This document shows positions 9,359 through 17,849 of a stretch of DNA of 64,000 bases, one piece after another. Numbering within the stretch: the first letter of the stretch is position 1; each line of letters opens with the position of its first letter. The translations under genes and the position numbers were made by a program. Under the pieces are notes generated by a model. That model was not told the DNA's origin. It did no database searches and worked only from the letters and a program-made list of their open reading frames with translations. Source of the stretch: an uncultured Bacilli bacterium (GTDB lineage: Bacteria; Bacillota_I; Bacilli_A; RF39; UBA660); assembly GCA_934096125.1 (NCBI GenBank), contig CAKOLB010000002.1, positions 70,924-134,923 on the forward strand, read 5' to 3'.

Positions 9359-9979
9359 TTACTCCGCCTTTTCTATACGTATATACCCTTTTAATTCTTT
9401 TTCAAAGTTACCATTTTGGGAAGCATCTAAATTAACATAAGTAACTTTAGCTACCCATTTTTGAAACGCTTTGGTACTTGATTTTATTACATAATCTTTA
9501 GCTATATAGTATCTACCGGTTTTGGTTGTAATATCGAAACCTTCGACATCTTTACTTTTAGTAAATTCAAGATTTTCAACATTGGTTACCATATTACCAT
9601 CGGGGTCGGTGATAGTAAGTAAAAGTTCTGGAGATTTAGCTACAGTAGAATAAGTAAGAGTGTTTTTCTCTAGCTCTAAATATAGATTATATTTATAAGC
9701 AATTTCTTGGTCACCATCTACTTGCAGATAAGCGCTCGCAAAAGTTTCACCCGATAAGTTTCCCATACCTTCCCCAAAATTTTCAATCGTTGGTGCAATG
9801 TTAATTGGAAAGCCAGAATCAAATAATAATGAGTCTGTAACTGCCGTTGTAACATTTACTTTTGATGAAACTTTAGATACTTGTAAAGCAGTAAAGTATG
9901 CAAAGCTAGCACCGATTACTAGTGATGTAAAAGCTGCTAAATAAATAAGCAATAATAAATTTTTAAATTTTTTACTCAT
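9359..9979 (-). CDS. Secreted protein with SipW-type signal (TasA/camelysin-like layout)
   Basis: A 206-residue protein starting behind GGAGG. The hydrophobic N-terminus (about 8-28) ends in GASFAYFTA, similar to the ATYAYFVA ends of the paralogues at 1-427 and 22465-23326. Shared landmarks follow: a Val/Thr run, GNLSGE (GNVS/TxS in the others), YNLYLELEKN for YYVYFNITNN, LLLTITDPDG, GFDITTKTG and a final KVTYVNLDAS for QVTLVNLDSD. This is the only complete member in the window. It is probably exported and beta-rich; whether it forms fibres like TasA is not known. Confidence 0.75.
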   Translation of the reverse strand: MSKKFKNLLLLIYLAAFTSLVIGASFAYFTALQVSKVSSKVNVTTAVTDSLLFDSGFPINIAPTIENFGEGMGNLSGETFASAYLQVDGDQEIAYKYNLYLELEKNTLTYSTVAKSPELLLTITDPDGNMVTNVENLEFTKSKDVEGFDITTKTGRYYIAKDYVIKSSTKAFQKWVAKVTYVNLDASQNGNFEKELKGYIRIEKAE

Positions 9980-10046
9980 GGTGCCTCCCCACTACATTAC
10001 TCTTCTTCTTTAGAATAGCATTTTTCGTTTTAAAAATCAATTGGTT

Positions 10047-10832
10047 TTACACATTTATAATTCCTAGGTCAACCAACATAACAGTTATTAGTGACAATGC
10101 TTTATAGTAGCCATCCGTTTTTAAAAAACTTTCTTCCATCTCAAATACTTTTTTATTAACTTTATAAAAATCAGATGGTTCATAACTATAAATTTTCATA
10201 TTTTCAAAAGATTTATGCATATTTTGAGCAGCCACTAAAAGAGATTTTTCTGTTATATTTGCTAAACTATACTTACGAGCGTTTGCTCTAACTTCTTTTT
10301 TTACCTCTAAACTACTTCTAAATTTCATTAAATACGCTTGTTTGTTAAAATGAGATAACTCGTAGCTTTCAACACATGGATAACTTAGCAATAATAAACC
10401 ATTCATATTATAGTTATTATCCTGCGAATTTCGATACACATCTAAACATTTAAGAACAGTCTTCTTAGTATTACTTTTATGGTCTCTGTCCCAAAGGATA
10501 TATATTGGAACATTTTTTAAGCTACGTTGATAATCTTTCATAATTAGATTATATAGGTTATCCTTAAAGTCTTCTGGTTCCAAAAGAGATTTCATGCTAG
10601 AACTATTTGTATTAACTACAAATACAGTGGAATTTTTATTTGTTTTACTTTGCATAATATCGGTTATACCACGAGACTTTTTATAAGGAATATAATTATA
10701 ATCAAATAAATCTACAAATATATGTTTTAATAGTTTAAATTCTTCTGATTCACCTTCTACTACAACAACAATTTCCCCAATACTTTTATTTTTATTAACT
10801 TTTAAGTTCTTTATTGTATTTTGGCATTCCAT
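10047..10832 (-). CDS. TOPRIM-like (RloB/AriB-like) partner of an AAA ATPase, probable anti-phage protein
   Basis: The start at 10832 (MECQNTIKNLK) has GGAG six bases upstream and overlaps the ATPase gene by 38 bases; a second ATG twelve bases earlier is possible. The 261-residue product opens with a TOPRIM-like strand and acidic motif, EIVVVVEGESEE (Glu26, Glu28), and has a D-x-D motif in ILWDRDHK (Asp115, Asp117). These are the metal-binding positions of TOPRIM nucleases. Proteins of this build are encoded next to AAA15/21 ATPases in abortive-infection modules such as PARIS (AriB), AbiL and RloAB. The exact family cannot be settled without a profile search. Confidence 0.65.
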   Translation of the reverse strand: MECQNTIKNLKVNKNKSIGEIVVVVEGESEEFKLLKHIFVDLFDYNYIPYKKSRGITDIMQSKTNKNSTVFVVNTNSSSMKSLLEPEDFKDNLYNLIMKDYQRSLKNVPIYILWDRDHKSNTKKTVLKCLDVYRNSQDNNYNMNGLLLLSYPCVESYELSHFNKQAYLMKFRSSLEVKKEVRANARKYSLANITEKSLLVAAQNMHKSFENMKIYSYEPSDFYKVNKKVFEMEESFLKTDGYYKALSLITVMLVDLGIINV

Positions 10833-11958
10833 CAAAAACTCCATTTAAATACATTTTTTCAATATTTTGAGATTCACGGGGATTTTCATCAGAAAAACGT
10901 TTAACTACTGTTCCTCTAGCAGCATCAAATTTAAAAGAATAAATTTGGTCTGGCCTTAAAATAGATGTATCTAATAAATTGGTTGAATGAGAAGTGAAAA
11001 ATATTTGTGAATTACCACTATTATTAAAGAAATATTTTATAAGAGCTTCCTCTAATTCATTATGAAGCCCACTACTAAATTCATCTATTATTAACATACA
11101 ATTATTTTTAGTAGCATAATAAATTGGTAATATAATACTAAGAAAAGCTTTATTGCCTGTTGACTCCAAGTTTAAGGGCATAACTACATTTGTCCCATTT
11201 TTTTTAAGACCTATCTTGTTATTTTTTGAACCTATTAAAATTGTTTTGCTTGCTTTACTATTTTCCTTTGTAAATACTATTTCACTCTTATAGCCAAGTT
11301 TTTTTAAAAAATTATTTAAAGACTTCTCTTTATTTTTCTCAGCATATTTGTCTAAAAATTGCTCAGAAATTCTCGCAGGATTATATGATTTTATAATGCC
11401 ATCTTGAAATAAACAATTGATATATATTGAATTTTTAAGAAAATCAAACCATTTATTTAACACTACATCATTATTAAATCTTGTATTATAGTACTCAAGT
11501 TTTAAAAGTGACAAACTAGGACTAATGTTTTTATTATCTTTCTCCATACCAAAATAGGTTTTACCACTAGTATTTAATCTTTCTAATCTTAATTCACTAT
11601 TTAAATATAACTTCTCAGAATTTATATAGTTTTTTTCAAAAGTAACACAATATTCTAACTCATTATTATCAATATCAAATTTATAGCTTAATGAAAATTT
11701 ATCATCTTTTGTATATAATGATTTTTTTTGGATATAGTCTTGTTCAGAATTTTCTAAAAGTAAGTCAAGCAAAAACTTAATAGCTTTTAAAACTTGGGTC
11801 TTACCTGAGGCATTTTCTCCTACGAATAAAGCACCTTTTAAAACCCTATTATCTCCAACGTTTGTTTCTTCTAATATTTTGTAATTGGTTGCCTTAAAAT
11901 CAAATTTTGTTTTTTTAATAAACGTTGTATAGTTGTTTAAAGTAATTTCAGTTAACAT
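10795..11958 (-). CDS. AAA15/AAA_21 family ATPase of a two-gene defence module
   Basis: A 387-residue ABC/SMC-like ATPase (COG1106 type). It begins MLTEITLNNYTTF, as usual for this group, with Walker A GENASGKT at 47-54, Walker B MLIIDEFSSGLH near 288, and a histidine switch FFTSHSTNLL near 322. The GGAG site and a TATACT box lie just upstream, and a strong terminator at 11994-12037 separates it from the preceding gene, so the pair forms its own transcription unit. In known modules the ATPase senses phage and controls a TOPRIM effector; that role is inferred here from the neighbour. Confidence 0.82.
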   Translation of the reverse strand: MLTEITLNNYTTFIKKTKFDFKATNYKILEETNVGDNRVLKGALFVGENASGKTQVLKAIKFLLDLLLENSEQDYIQKKSLYTKDDKFSLSYKFDIDNNELEYCVTFEKNYINSEKLYLNSELRLERLNTSGKTYFGMEKDNKNISPSLSLLKLEYYNTRFNNDVVLNKWFDFLKNSIYINCLFQDGIIKSYNPARISEQFLDKYAEKNKEKSLNNFLKKLGYKSEIVFTKENSKASKTILIGSKNNKIGLKKNGTNVVMPLNLESTGNKAFLSIILPIYYATKNNCMLIIDEFSSGLHNELEEALIKYFFNNSGNSQIFFTSHSTNLLDTSILRPDQIYSFKFDAARGTVVKRFSDENPRESQNIEKMYLNGVFDGMPKYNKELKS

Positions 11959-11993
11959 TTAATCACTCTCCTATCTTAAGTATAGCACAATAA

Positions 11994-12037
11994 CAAAAAA
12001 ATTACTTTTAAAAAAAATATAAAAGTAATTTTTTTAC
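11994..12037. terminator. Strong bidirectional hairpin terminator
   Basis: An A-rich arm AAAAAATTACTTTTA and its matching TAAAAGTAATTTTTT arm enclose a short A-rich loop. T-runs follow on either strand. It ends the minus-strand transcript of 12079-12468 and insulates the ATPase/TOPRIM pair. Confidence 0.75.
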
Positions 12038-12078
12038 ACTATTATATAAAATAATGGCTGAATGTCAATATTTCTTTA

Positions 12079-12468
12079 TTATGACTTTATTTTATTTGGT
12101 AATTCTATATTTATAAATATACTGGTAAATAAAGCATAGAGATCAAAACTAGTAGTGTTTCTAGTTAGAAGAAAATAAATAGTACCGAGGATGATGATTA
12201 CAAGAGAAAAGATATGGGTTTTAGAAAGACTGGGCTTTACAAAGGTATTATTTTCTATATAATCAAAGCCTGTATAAATAATATTAAATATCATTAAGGT
12301 AATATATATAACTGGTACTATTTCAGTTCTTGATACAAAACTTAAAGCAATATAGATTAAGAAAAATACTATATCTCTCAGATTTATTTTCTTCTTTTTA
12401 CTACAACATTTAAGAAGAACATATATTATCCAAAGTCCAAGACTTCCAATCATTATTAGTTTATTCAT
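12079..12468 (-). CDS. Small membrane protein with four helices, function unknown
   Basis: A 129-residue hydrophobic protein. Membrane segments are seen at about residues 2-18 (IMIGSLGLWIIYVLL), 30-48, 50-66 and 85-102, with a lysine-rich stretch after the first. It starts six bases after the stop of queH and probably belongs to the queH-ftsQ-murB-murG transcript. No family recognised. Confidence 0.65.
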   Translation of the reverse strand: MNKLIMIGSLGLWIIYVLLKCCSKKKKINLRDIVFFLIYIALSFVSRTEIVPVIYITLMIFNIIYTGFDYIENNTFVKPSLSKTHIFSLVIIILGTIYFLLTRNTTSFDLYALFTSIFINIELPNKIKS

Positions 12469-12473
12469 TTTTA

Positions 12474-13076
12474 CTACTCTCCTTTATTTTGAGAATATTT
12501 ACATCCACAGAATTTTTGCCGATATAAATTATACTCATTGCTTAACTTAATACTTTTTTTATAGCCATCATTTTTTTTAAAATCACTATATAAATATTTT
12601 ACATTATATTTCTTTTCAAGTAAACTTCCTAAAATATTTATCTGCTGACTATTTTTATAGGGACTAACAGTTAGAGTTGTTGCAAAATAATCAAAGTTAT
12701 ATTTTTTTGCTAGCGATGCTGTTTTTTCCAGTCTTATCATAAAGCAGGTTGGACATCTTGCTCCCCTTTCTGGCTCATTTATTAAATTTTTAGTGCGGGC
12801 ATGAAAATAATCGTTATCATAATCACAGTCAAGAAAGGAAATTCCAGCATTAAGATCTTTAATTAACTTTTTCTGCTCAGCTTTTCTCTTTTCATATTCC
12901 TCTCTTGGCTCAATATTTGGGTTATAATACAAGACAGTTATATCGAAATAATCTTTTAAAAAGAGAAGGACATAACTTGAACATGGAGCACAGCAACTGT
13001 GAAGAAGAAGTTTACCTTTACCATCTAAATTATTTATAACTTCTAAAAGTTTAGCTTGATAATTTGTTTTCATCAT
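12474..13076 (-). CDS. queH: Epoxyqueuosine reductase QueH
   Basis: A 200-residue protein of the QueH (former DUF208) family, which catalyses the last step of queuosine formation in tRNA with an iron-sulfur cluster. Cysteine motifs match the family: LLLHSCCAPCSSY near 25-37, RGARCPTCFMIRL in the middle and FCGCKYS at the C-terminus. The YYNPNIEPREEY segment is also characteristic. Its ATG overlaps the TGA stop of ftsQ by four bases, so the two are co-translated. Confidence 0.93.
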   Translation of the reverse strand: MMKTNYQAKLLEVINNLDGKGKLLLHSCCAPCSSYVLLFLKDYFDITVLYYNPNIEPREEYEKRKAEQKKLIKDLNAGISFLDCDYDNDYFHARTKNLINEPERGARCPTCFMIRLEKTASLAKKYNFDYFATTLTVSPYKNSQQINILGSLLEKKYNVKYLYSDFKKNDGYKKSIKLSNEYNLYRQKFCGCKYSQNKGE

Positions 13077-13819
13077 TTACCACTTTCCTCCGTTTCTTCC
13101 GGTTTTAAAGACTCAAATGTTTGAAAAAGCACTTGATTACTACTACTATCTAAGTTAAGGACACCTTTTTTGGTATCATCTAAAGTAGCATATATTTCTT
13201 CATATTTATTTAAATTATTAAAGTTAGCTAGATTTATATAGACATAGTTGCCATCATTCATGCGCAGAAGAAATCTATTTTCATCAATAACAACATCGCC
13301 TTTAGTATCAGGGCTATACTCTATTTCACTTATAAGCTCCATAATCTCCGGGTTTATATTACTAATTTTCTTTTTTAAAGATTTGTATGTATCACTTGGT
13401 ACATAGTTGATAAGAGTAGGAATGCCAAGAGCGGAAGAAACATCTTTAACATTACTGCCATTTTTTAAAACATAACAATCATTATAACTGTCATAAAACA
13501 TAACACTTTGCTCTTTTACTATTATTACTAAGCTACCATTTAACTTCTTTTGGATATCGACATCTTTAACAATTCCTAAAGATTTTATATTTTTTTCCAC
13601 TTTACTGGTATTTAACCTGATTATATTATCTTTATTTGTTATTTTAGATGCCGAAATAATTTCTTCATCACTTATCATATTATTACCTTTAATTAAAATG
13701 GTACTTATGGGACGGGAAAGACAATAATAAAAAGCCATTATAATTAGATATAATGTTAAAATAGCTACTAAAAAGGCTTTTTTATTTAGTTTTTTCTTTC
13801 CACGTTTCTTCTTTGTCAT
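13073..13819 (-). CDS. ftsQ: Cell division protein FtsQ/DivIB
   Basis: A 248-residue bitopic protein: a lysine-rich cytoplasmic tail, one membrane helix (about 16-33, AFLVAILTLYLIIMAFYY), then an extracellular POTRA domain starting at ISTILIKGNNMISDEEI and a beta domain. It follows murG and murB, the normal place in the division and cell wall cluster. DivIB joins FtsL and FtsB at the septum. It ends in TGA inside an ATGA overlap with queH, one of the proofs that TGA is a stop in this genome. Confidence 0.9.
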   Translation of the reverse strand: MTKKKRGKKKLNKKAFLVAILTLYLIIMAFYYCLSRPISTILIKGNNMISDEEIISASKITNKDNIIRLNTSKVEKNIKSLGIVKDVDIQKKLNGSLVIIVKEQSVMFYDSYNDCYVLKNGSNVKDVSSALGIPTLINYVPSDTYKSLKKKISNINPEIMELISEIEYSPDTKGDVVIDENRFLLRMNDGNYVYINLANFNNLNKYEEIYATLDDTKKGVLNLDSSSNQVLFQTFESLKPEETEESGK

Positions 13820-13823
13820 ATCT

Positions 13824-14690
13824 TCACCATTTTACTATTATTTGTTCTAAGTTTAAATCAATATTTTTTTGTTTCTTAACTTCCTTTTTTATTTTTTCCA
13901 CTAAGTTTATTATATCACTACTTTGGGCATCTTTCCAATTCACAATGAAATTAGCATGCTTTAGGCTTATCATAGCCCCATTTTCTTTAAGGCCTTTAAG
14001 GCCACACTCATCAATTAGTTTTCCAGCGGATGTTCCTTCTGGGTTTTGAAAAACACTACCAGCATTTGGAAAATTTAGGGGTTGCTTTTCACTCCGCACT
14101 TTTAAACTTTCTTTTATTTTATCCCACAGCCCATCAACATTTCCTTTTTCCATTTGAAATATTGCACCGATGATTATTTTATTACTTTCTTTAAATTCTG
14201 TATGCCGGTAGGAATAATTAATATTTTCTTTTGAAATAGTTTTGATAATGCCATCTTCTAAAATGATAACGGCCTTTAAATATTTGTAAATGTCTGTATT
14301 TCCAGCGCCGGCGTTACAAACTACCGCTCCTCCTAAAGACCCGGGAATGCCATAAAGTTCATAATAGGATGGGAAGCTTTTGTCAATTAGAGATGTGATA
14401 AACTCATTTAAGCTTAGGCCACTTTCGGCATAAATTAAATTATCAGTTACTTCAAAAGTTTTAAGTAAAGATAAATTTATAATAACACCTTGGTAGTCTT
14501 CATCCGGCAAAATAACATTTGAGCCTTTACCCAAAATATAATAAGGTATATTTTTCTTTTTTAAGTCATCAATTAATTTGATTAAGGCATTAATACTTTT
14601 AGGTTTAACGAAGTAAGATGCTTTCCCACCAATTTTATAAGTATTTAAGTCCTTTAAAGATACATCTTCTTTAACTACATAATCATTCAT
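13824..14690 (-). CDS. murB: UDP-N-acetylenolpyruvoylglucosamine reductase
   Basis: A 288-residue FAD enzyme of the type II MurB class. It carries the FAD-binding motif YYILGKGSNVILPD near 60, GIPGSLGGAVVCNAGA near 115-130, the catalytic SYRHTEF and the FPNAGSVFQNPEG segment near 220. It reduces the enolpyruvyl ether to UDP-N-acetylmuramic acid in peptidoglycan synthesis. The start overlaps the murG stop by 8 bases behind a GGAG site. Confidence 0.96.
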   Translation of the reverse strand: MNDYVVKEDVSLKDLNTYKIGGKASYFVKPKSINALIKLIDDLKKKNIPYYILGKGSNVILPDEDYQGVIINLSLLKTFEVTDNLIYAESGLSLNEFITSLIDKSFPSYYELYGIPGSLGGAVVCNAGAGNTDIYKYLKAVIILEDGIIKTISKENINYSYRHTEFKESNKIIIGAIFQMEKGNVDGLWDKIKESLKVRSEKQPLNFPNAGSVFQNPEGTSAGKLIDECGLKGLKENGAMISLKHANFIVNWKDAQSSDIINLVEKIKKEVKKQKNIDLNLEQIIVKW

Positions 14691-15768
14691 CTATTAACTC
14701 CTTAATTTTATTATATATAATTGTATCAGCAGGTACTTCATTTACTTTTTCTAACGCTTCTTTCATACTTTTATATTTTTTCTCATCATAGAAAAGTTCG
14801 TTGATGGCAATTTGAATTGTACTTAAATTTAAATTTTTTTCTTCGATAAGCATTGATACATGCATACTTTCTAAATCTAAAGCATTGTAATATTGATGGT
14901 TATTTGCAACATATGGACTTGGCACTAGGATGCTGGGGATTTTTAGAGCAAGTAGTTCACTAATTGTGCTGGCTCCGGCGCGAGATATAACAAAATAAGC
15001 TTCCTTCATCACACTTGATAAGTTCTCAACATAGGGAACAACTTTAACATTTTGGGGAAATGTTGCATCCTTAATAAAATCATCATAATACTTTTCTCCC
15101 GTTACATATAGCACTTTATATTTTTCTTTTTCAACAGTACTTAAAAAAGCTTTGAACTTTTCATTAAAAGCTGAAGAGCCAAGAGAACCTGCGACTATGA
15201 TAATTAATTTATCGGAGCTTTTAAAACCAAAAGTTGTTTTGGAAATGCTAGGCGCACTTAAAGCTTTAGCACCACATGGATTTCCTGTATAGATGACTTT
15301 TTTAGCTGCCGGAAAAAACTTCTCACTATTTTTAAATGATACACCAACAAGGGAAGCATACTTAGATAAAGCAATATTAGATTTTCCCGGAATACTGTTT
15401 TGCTCGTGAATAAAAGTTTTAATCGATAGTTTATGAGCCGATTTAATAACGGGATATGTGACATAACCACCGGCGCCAATAACAATGTCTGGTTTAAACT
15501 CTTTCATAATTTTTTGACACTTTTTAGTAGCTTTTTGAATTAAATAAATATTTTTAATATCTCTAAAAATATGAGTTTTACTAAAGCCATATATCTCTAA
15601 GCCAACATATTTAATATTCATAGATGGAACAATTTTACTTTCCATCCGGTTATGAGTACCAATATATAAAACTTCACAGTCCTTTTCCTTTTCCTTTATT
15701 TTTTTAATGATAGCTAAAGCTGGATAAATATGTCCCCCAGTGCCACCAGCAGATACAATAACTTTCAT
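14683..15768 (-). CDS. murG: Lipid II synthase MurG (GlcNAc transferase)
   Basis: A 361-residue GT28 glycosyltransferase. The N-terminal glycine loop SAGGTGGHIYPALAI binds the lipid face; IGAGGYVTYPV, HEQNSIPGKSN, GSLGSSAFNE and ISRAGASTISELLA are hallmark motifs. It adds GlcNAc from UDP-GlcNAc to lipid I on the inner membrane face. A good AGGTG ribosome site precedes it. It is the first gene of the murG-murB-ftsQ-queH run. Confidence 0.97.
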   Translation of the reverse strand: MKVIVSAGGTGGHIYPALAIIKKIKEKEKDCEVLYIGTHNRMESKIVPSMNIKYVGLEIYGFSKTHIFRDIKNIYLIQKATKKCQKIMKEFKPDIVIGAGGYVTYPVIKSAHKLSIKTFIHEQNSIPGKSNIALSKYASLVGVSFKNSEKFFPAAKKVIYTGNPCGAKALSAPSISKTTFGFKSSDKLIIIVAGSLGSSAFNEKFKAFLSTVEKEKYKVLYVTGEKYYDDFIKDATFPQNVKVVPYVENLSSVMKEAYFVISRAGASTISELLALKIPSILVPSPYVANNHQYYNALDLESMHVSMLIEEKNLNLSTIQIAINELFYDEKKYKSMKEALEKVNEVPADTIIYNKIKELIDE

Positions 15769-15816
15769 TTTGTCTCACCTTTCCTAATTATACACTACTT
15801 TTTTAGTCTTTATAAC

Positions 15817-16422
15817 TTATTTCATTAACTTTTCCTTTTTATAGTCATCTACTATACACATTACGTTATTTCTAATTTTCCTTGTTGCATATATTATAAC
15901 ATCAATATTTCTTTTCTGAAAACTATCTATTACACTTCTTTTCGCAATACTATCAATTAAACAAATAAAATCATAGTTATAATTATTATCACTATTTAAA
16001 ATATAATTTAGAACACCATATTTATATTCTTTGTTTATACTTCTTAACTCTCTAATTATTCTTTCGTTAAAAGACATGATATAAATATTACGTTTATATT
16101 TTTTTAATAGTTTAAAAAATTTTTGTTTATCTATATTTTGACTTTTTATTTCTAAAAGATATATCTTATCACTTTTTATCTTTAGTACGTCTTCTAAAAG
16201 AGGGATATTTTTATTTTTTTGAAACTCTTTATAGAGACAAGAACCAACAAGTTTTGTTTGATAAATCGGGTCATGGTAGATGATAAACTTACCATCTTTA
16301 GTTTCTCGAACATCACACTCTACTCCAATATAATGCGGACTTTCTAAAGCTTTTTGTAAAGCTTCTTTAGAATTTGCGTTCCTTTTTTCCTGCCATATTC
16401 CACGGTGGGCAATTAATTTCAT
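15817..16422 (-). CDS. Glycerophosphodiester phosphodiesterase family protein
   Basis: A 201-residue GDPD-fold protein. It begins KLIAHRGIW and has VECDVRETKDGKFIIYHDP, which supply the paired His and Glu/Asp metal ligands of the family; LLEIKS provides a later Glu. It lacks a signal peptide, so it is probably cytoplasmic. The family hydrolyses glycerophosphodiesters to glycerol-3-phosphate and an alcohol. It is a little shorter than usual (about 240), with a reduced C-terminal part, so substrate is unsure. Confidence 0.85.
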   Translation of the reverse strand: MKLIAHRGIWQEKRNANSKEALQKALESPHYIGVECDVRETKDGKFIIYHDPIYQTKLVGSCLYKEFQKNKNIPLLEDVLKIKSDKIYLLEIKSQNIDKQKFFKLLKKYKRNIYIMSFNERIIRELRSINKEYKYGVLNYILNSDNNYNYDFICLIDSIAKRSVIDSFQKRNIDVIIYATRKIRNNVMCIVDDYKKEKLMK

Positions 16423-16457
16423 AAAAAAACACCTAATAAAGTATATTTAAGTGTTTA
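16423..16457 (-). terminator. Hairpin terminator after the rimM-trmD operon
   Basis: On the minus strand an AAACACT arm and its AGGTGTTT partner frame an AT-rich loop and are followed directly by a T-run. It lies between the InlB-repeat gene and the start of the GDPD gene, whose AGGTG ribosome site is part of the hairpin. Confidence 0.5.
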
Positions 16458-16472
16458 TATTTATATTATTCT

Positions 16473-16763
16473 TTAGTTTTCCTTTTCCCATTTAGCTGTT
16501 AGAGTTATATCTTTTTTAACTGGAGTGCTAAAGTCATACACTTTATCATCTTGGTACCAGCCAATAAATTTATAACCTGGATAGCTTGGAGTTTCTGGCT
16601 CTTTAGCAACATCTCCTACTTTAACCGTTTGAGCAGGCACGCCTGGGCCAAGTTGCAATGCATAAGTTACAGTAAATGTACGCCAAAATGAAAAGTAACA
16701 AACTACTAATATAACAAGCGCCACTACTGGAATTATTCCTAGTATCTTTTTTCTTTTTTCCAT
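16473..16763 (-). CDS. Membrane-anchored single InlB B-repeat protein
   Basis: A 96-residue protein with a basic N-terminus, a membrane helix (about 9-27, GIIPVVALVILVVCYFSFW) and one InlB B-repeat (Listeria-Bacteroides repeat, Flg_new). Repeat landmarks are VKVGDVAKEPETPSYPGYKFIGWY, YDFSTPVKKDITLTAKW. In internalins such repeats occur in multiples on large adhesins; here one stands alone just outside the membrane. It follows 16765-17169 by one base. Its role is unknown. Confidence 0.8.
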   Translation of the reverse strand: MEKRKKILGIIPVVALVILVVCYFSFWRTFTVTYALQLGPGVPAQTVKVGDVAKEPETPSYPGYKFIGWYQDDKVYDFSTPVKKDITLTAKWEKEN

Positions 16764-16764
16764 C

Positions 16765-17169
16765 TTATCTTCCCTTTCCTTTACTTACGTTTTTATTTAT
16801 CGATATTTTCTTTAGCTCTGCTTCGAGCAAATATAACTTTTTAGAATACTTATTAACAAACTCTTCACTCAGACCTTTTAGTTTCAAGCTAAATAAATAC
16901 TCTTTAATTCTTTTCTCTTCGGTAAAAGCTGCTAAAACTGCTCCTTCATCGGTTTCATCACTTGAGAGCAAAAAGTATAACTTTTTCATAAAAGCATTAT
17001 ATTCTTTAGCAAACTTTTTCTCCCACATACTAGATACCATTTCTTTATCTAATATGGTTATCTTTTTTATATAGTTTTCTTTTTTAGGGGTAAATGAGTA
17101 ACTTACCTTTTCTTGATATAACAATACCTCTTTATCATCACTATCTTTTTTTAAAATATAACTATTCAT
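16765..17169 (-). CDS. Hypothetical protein downstream of trmD
   Basis: The ATG at 17169 (MNSYILKKDSDD) follows an ideal GGAGG site by five bases and overlaps the trmD stop by 8 bases, so it is preferred over an upstream start. The product has about 134 residues, charged and mostly helical in its second half (ending in a lysine-rich tail). No signal, membrane segment or known motif. Probably cotranscribed with rimM and trmD. Confidence 0.65.
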   Translation of the reverse strand: MNSYILKKDSDDKEVLLYQEKVSYSFTPKKENYIKKITILDKEMVSSMWEKKFAKEYNAFMKKLYFLLSSDETDEGAVLAAFTEEKRIKEYLFSLKLKGLSEEFVNKYSKKLYLLEAELKKISINKNVSKGKGR

Positions 17170-17839
17170 CTTCGTCCTCCAAAAGGTCAGGTCGGTAGTT
17201 TTTGGTAACTTCAAGTTTCATAGTTTTCCGGTACTCATCTATCATAGCATGGTTACCACTTAAAAGAATTTCAGGAACATTTAGACCGCGGTAACTAGCT
17301 GGTTTGGTATAAACAGGATAATCAAGTAAGTTATGATTAAATGACTCACTTTCTAAAGATGCGCCATTAATTACTCCAGGGATAAGACGAGTTATGGAGT
17401 CGGCAATTGCCATCGCGGGGATTTCACCACCGGTTAGAATATAATCACCAATACTAATTATTTCATCAGCTAAAGTTTTTATTCGCTCATCAAAGCCCTC
17501 ATAGTGGCCACAAATAATGATTAAGTGTTTAACTTCTTTGGAAAGTCTTTTGGCGCACTTTTGGCTATATTTCTTTCCTTCCGGGCTTAAAATTAAGACA
17601 TAACTATCAGCACTTCTGATAGCATCAAGGCAGTTAAAAATTGGCTCCGGCCTTAGCACCATTCCTGCTCCACCTCCATAGGGAGTATCATCAACTTGTC
17701 CATTATTTAAAGGACTATATTGGCGAAAGTCCACTACATTAATGGTAACTAAATTATTTTTAATTGCTCTTTTAATAATTGAACTATTTAAAAAGCCCAT
17801 AAACATCTCAGGGAATAAAGATAATATATCAATCTTCAT
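17162..17839 (-). CDS. trmD: tRNA (guanine-37-N1)-methyltransferase
   Basis: The start at 17839 (MKIDILSLFPEMF) has GAGGTG six bases upstream. The SPOUT-class enzyme shows DTPYGGGAGMVLRPEP, LSPEGKKYSQ, IIICGHYEGFDERI and the knotted SAM-binding loop SIGDYILTGGEIPAMAIADS. It methylates G37 next to the anticodon and prevents frameshifting. About 225 residues, slightly short at the C-terminus. It follows rimM by ten bases, the normal ribosome-maturation order. Confidence 0.96.
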   Translation of the reverse strand: MKIDILSLFPEMFMGFLNSSIIKRAIKNNLVTINVVDFRQYSPLNNGQVDDTPYGGGAGMVLRPEPIFNCLDAIRSADSYVLILSPEGKKYSQKCAKRLSKEVKHLIIICGHYEGFDERIKTLADEIISIGDYILTGGEIPAMAIADSITRLIPGVINGASLESESFNHNLLDYPVYTKPASYRGLNVPEILLSGNHAMIDEYRKTMKLEVTKNYRPDLLEDEDE

Positions 17840-17849
17840 TAAAACCACC

